Assembly (NCBI GenBank): GCA_903907925.1 | Contig: CAIVQB010000070.1 | Location: 1 to 61,447, forward strand | Direction: 5' to 3' | DNA length: 61,447 nucleotides | Source of the DNA: an uncultured Verrucomicrobiota bacterium | GTDB lineage: Bacteria > Verrucomicrobiota > Verrucomicrobiia > Limisphaerales > UBA9464 | Part shown: piece after piece, positions 61,436 to 61,447 of the stretch | How positions within the stretch are numbered: the first letter of the stretch is position 1 | How the letters are laid out: each line of letters begins with the position of its first letter | Position numbers and translations under genes: made by a program | Notes under the pieces: model-generated | Databases searched by the model: none | Seen by the model: the letters and a program-made list of their open reading frames with translations, nothing else | What the model was told of the DNA's origin: nothing

Positions 61436-61447
61436 TGCCCGGCGGCG

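Noticed and set aside
60329-61447. A direct repeat of the tRNA-Thr 3' end as an attachment site
   Set aside because: No copy of the tRNA tail was found in the rest of the window. If an attR exists, it lies outside.

Overview
The window is a high-GC bacterial chromosome segment that most likely comes from a member of the Verrucomicrobiota. The pointers are secreted proteins with PEP-CTERM sorting signals, DUF1080, DUF4380 and DUF5069 genes, a collagen-like EF-hand protein, RCC1 and PQQ propellers, and dispersed intergenic inverted repeats of a kind I associate with that phylum. No marker gene was compared with a database, so the phylum is an inference.

Layout. 1-530: 3' end of a 23S rRNA, a 5S rRNA and a terminator. 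0.65-3.3 kb: a secreted sugar-isomerase-like protein and two tandem paralogous PEP-CTERM proteins. 3.3-8.9 kb: hom-thrC (threonine synthesis), divergent rimO, an A-type Fe-S carrier and an HscB-like J-protein. 8.9-15.3 kb: an RCC1 propeller, DUF5069, a TetR-ene-reductase operon, another PEP-CTERM-like protein, a DUF2959 lipoprotein and tRNA-Gln. 15.5-23.2 kb: FmdB zinc ribbon, DUF4380 and PNPOx-like genes, asd, zwf with a small companion, and prfC. 23.5-30.3 kb: a LytS/LytR-type two-component pair behind a secreted EF-hand protein, a secreted alpha/beta hydrolase, a beta-CASP MBL protein and a porin. 30.4-39 kb: a kdp potassium-uptake operon, kdpA-kdpB-orf-kdpC-orf-kdpD-kdpE, with two unfamiliar small ORFs. 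39-45.6 kb: RluE-type pseudouridine synthase, HPr, gatCA, a large ABC-exporter membrane protein and an amidohydrolase-CBM9 fusion. 45.6-48 kb: a second tandem pair of PEP-CTERM paralogs. 48.1-54.1 kb: a minus-strand run ribBA, BaiN-like flavoprotein, glgB, PQQ propeller. 54.2-61.4 kb: a small plug-like secreted protein, a YihY/BrkB protein, a MoaB/Mog protein, a VTC polyphosphate polymerase, DUF1080, an acyltransferase, tRNA-Thr next to a broken integrase fragment, and the end of a HEAT-like ORF.

How the genes work together. hom, thrC and asd belong to the aspartate family pathway. zwf and glgB serve central and storage carbon metabolism. The kdp operon carries pump and sensor together. Most other genes are ordinary housekeeping genes scattered among lineage-specific secreted proteins. 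No complete mobile element, CRISPR array or recognised defence system was found.

The most notable signals are: (1) sigma70-like promoters whose -10 box ends only 9-12 nt before the start codon in at least seven genes, predicting leaderless or near-leaderless mRNAs; (2) the two extra ORFs inside kdp; (3) an intrinsic terminator between the EF-hand gene and its kinase gene; (4) several families of long intergenic inverted repeats; and (5) gene remnants, namely an integrase N-terminus at tRNA-Thr and a TonB-plug-like stub.
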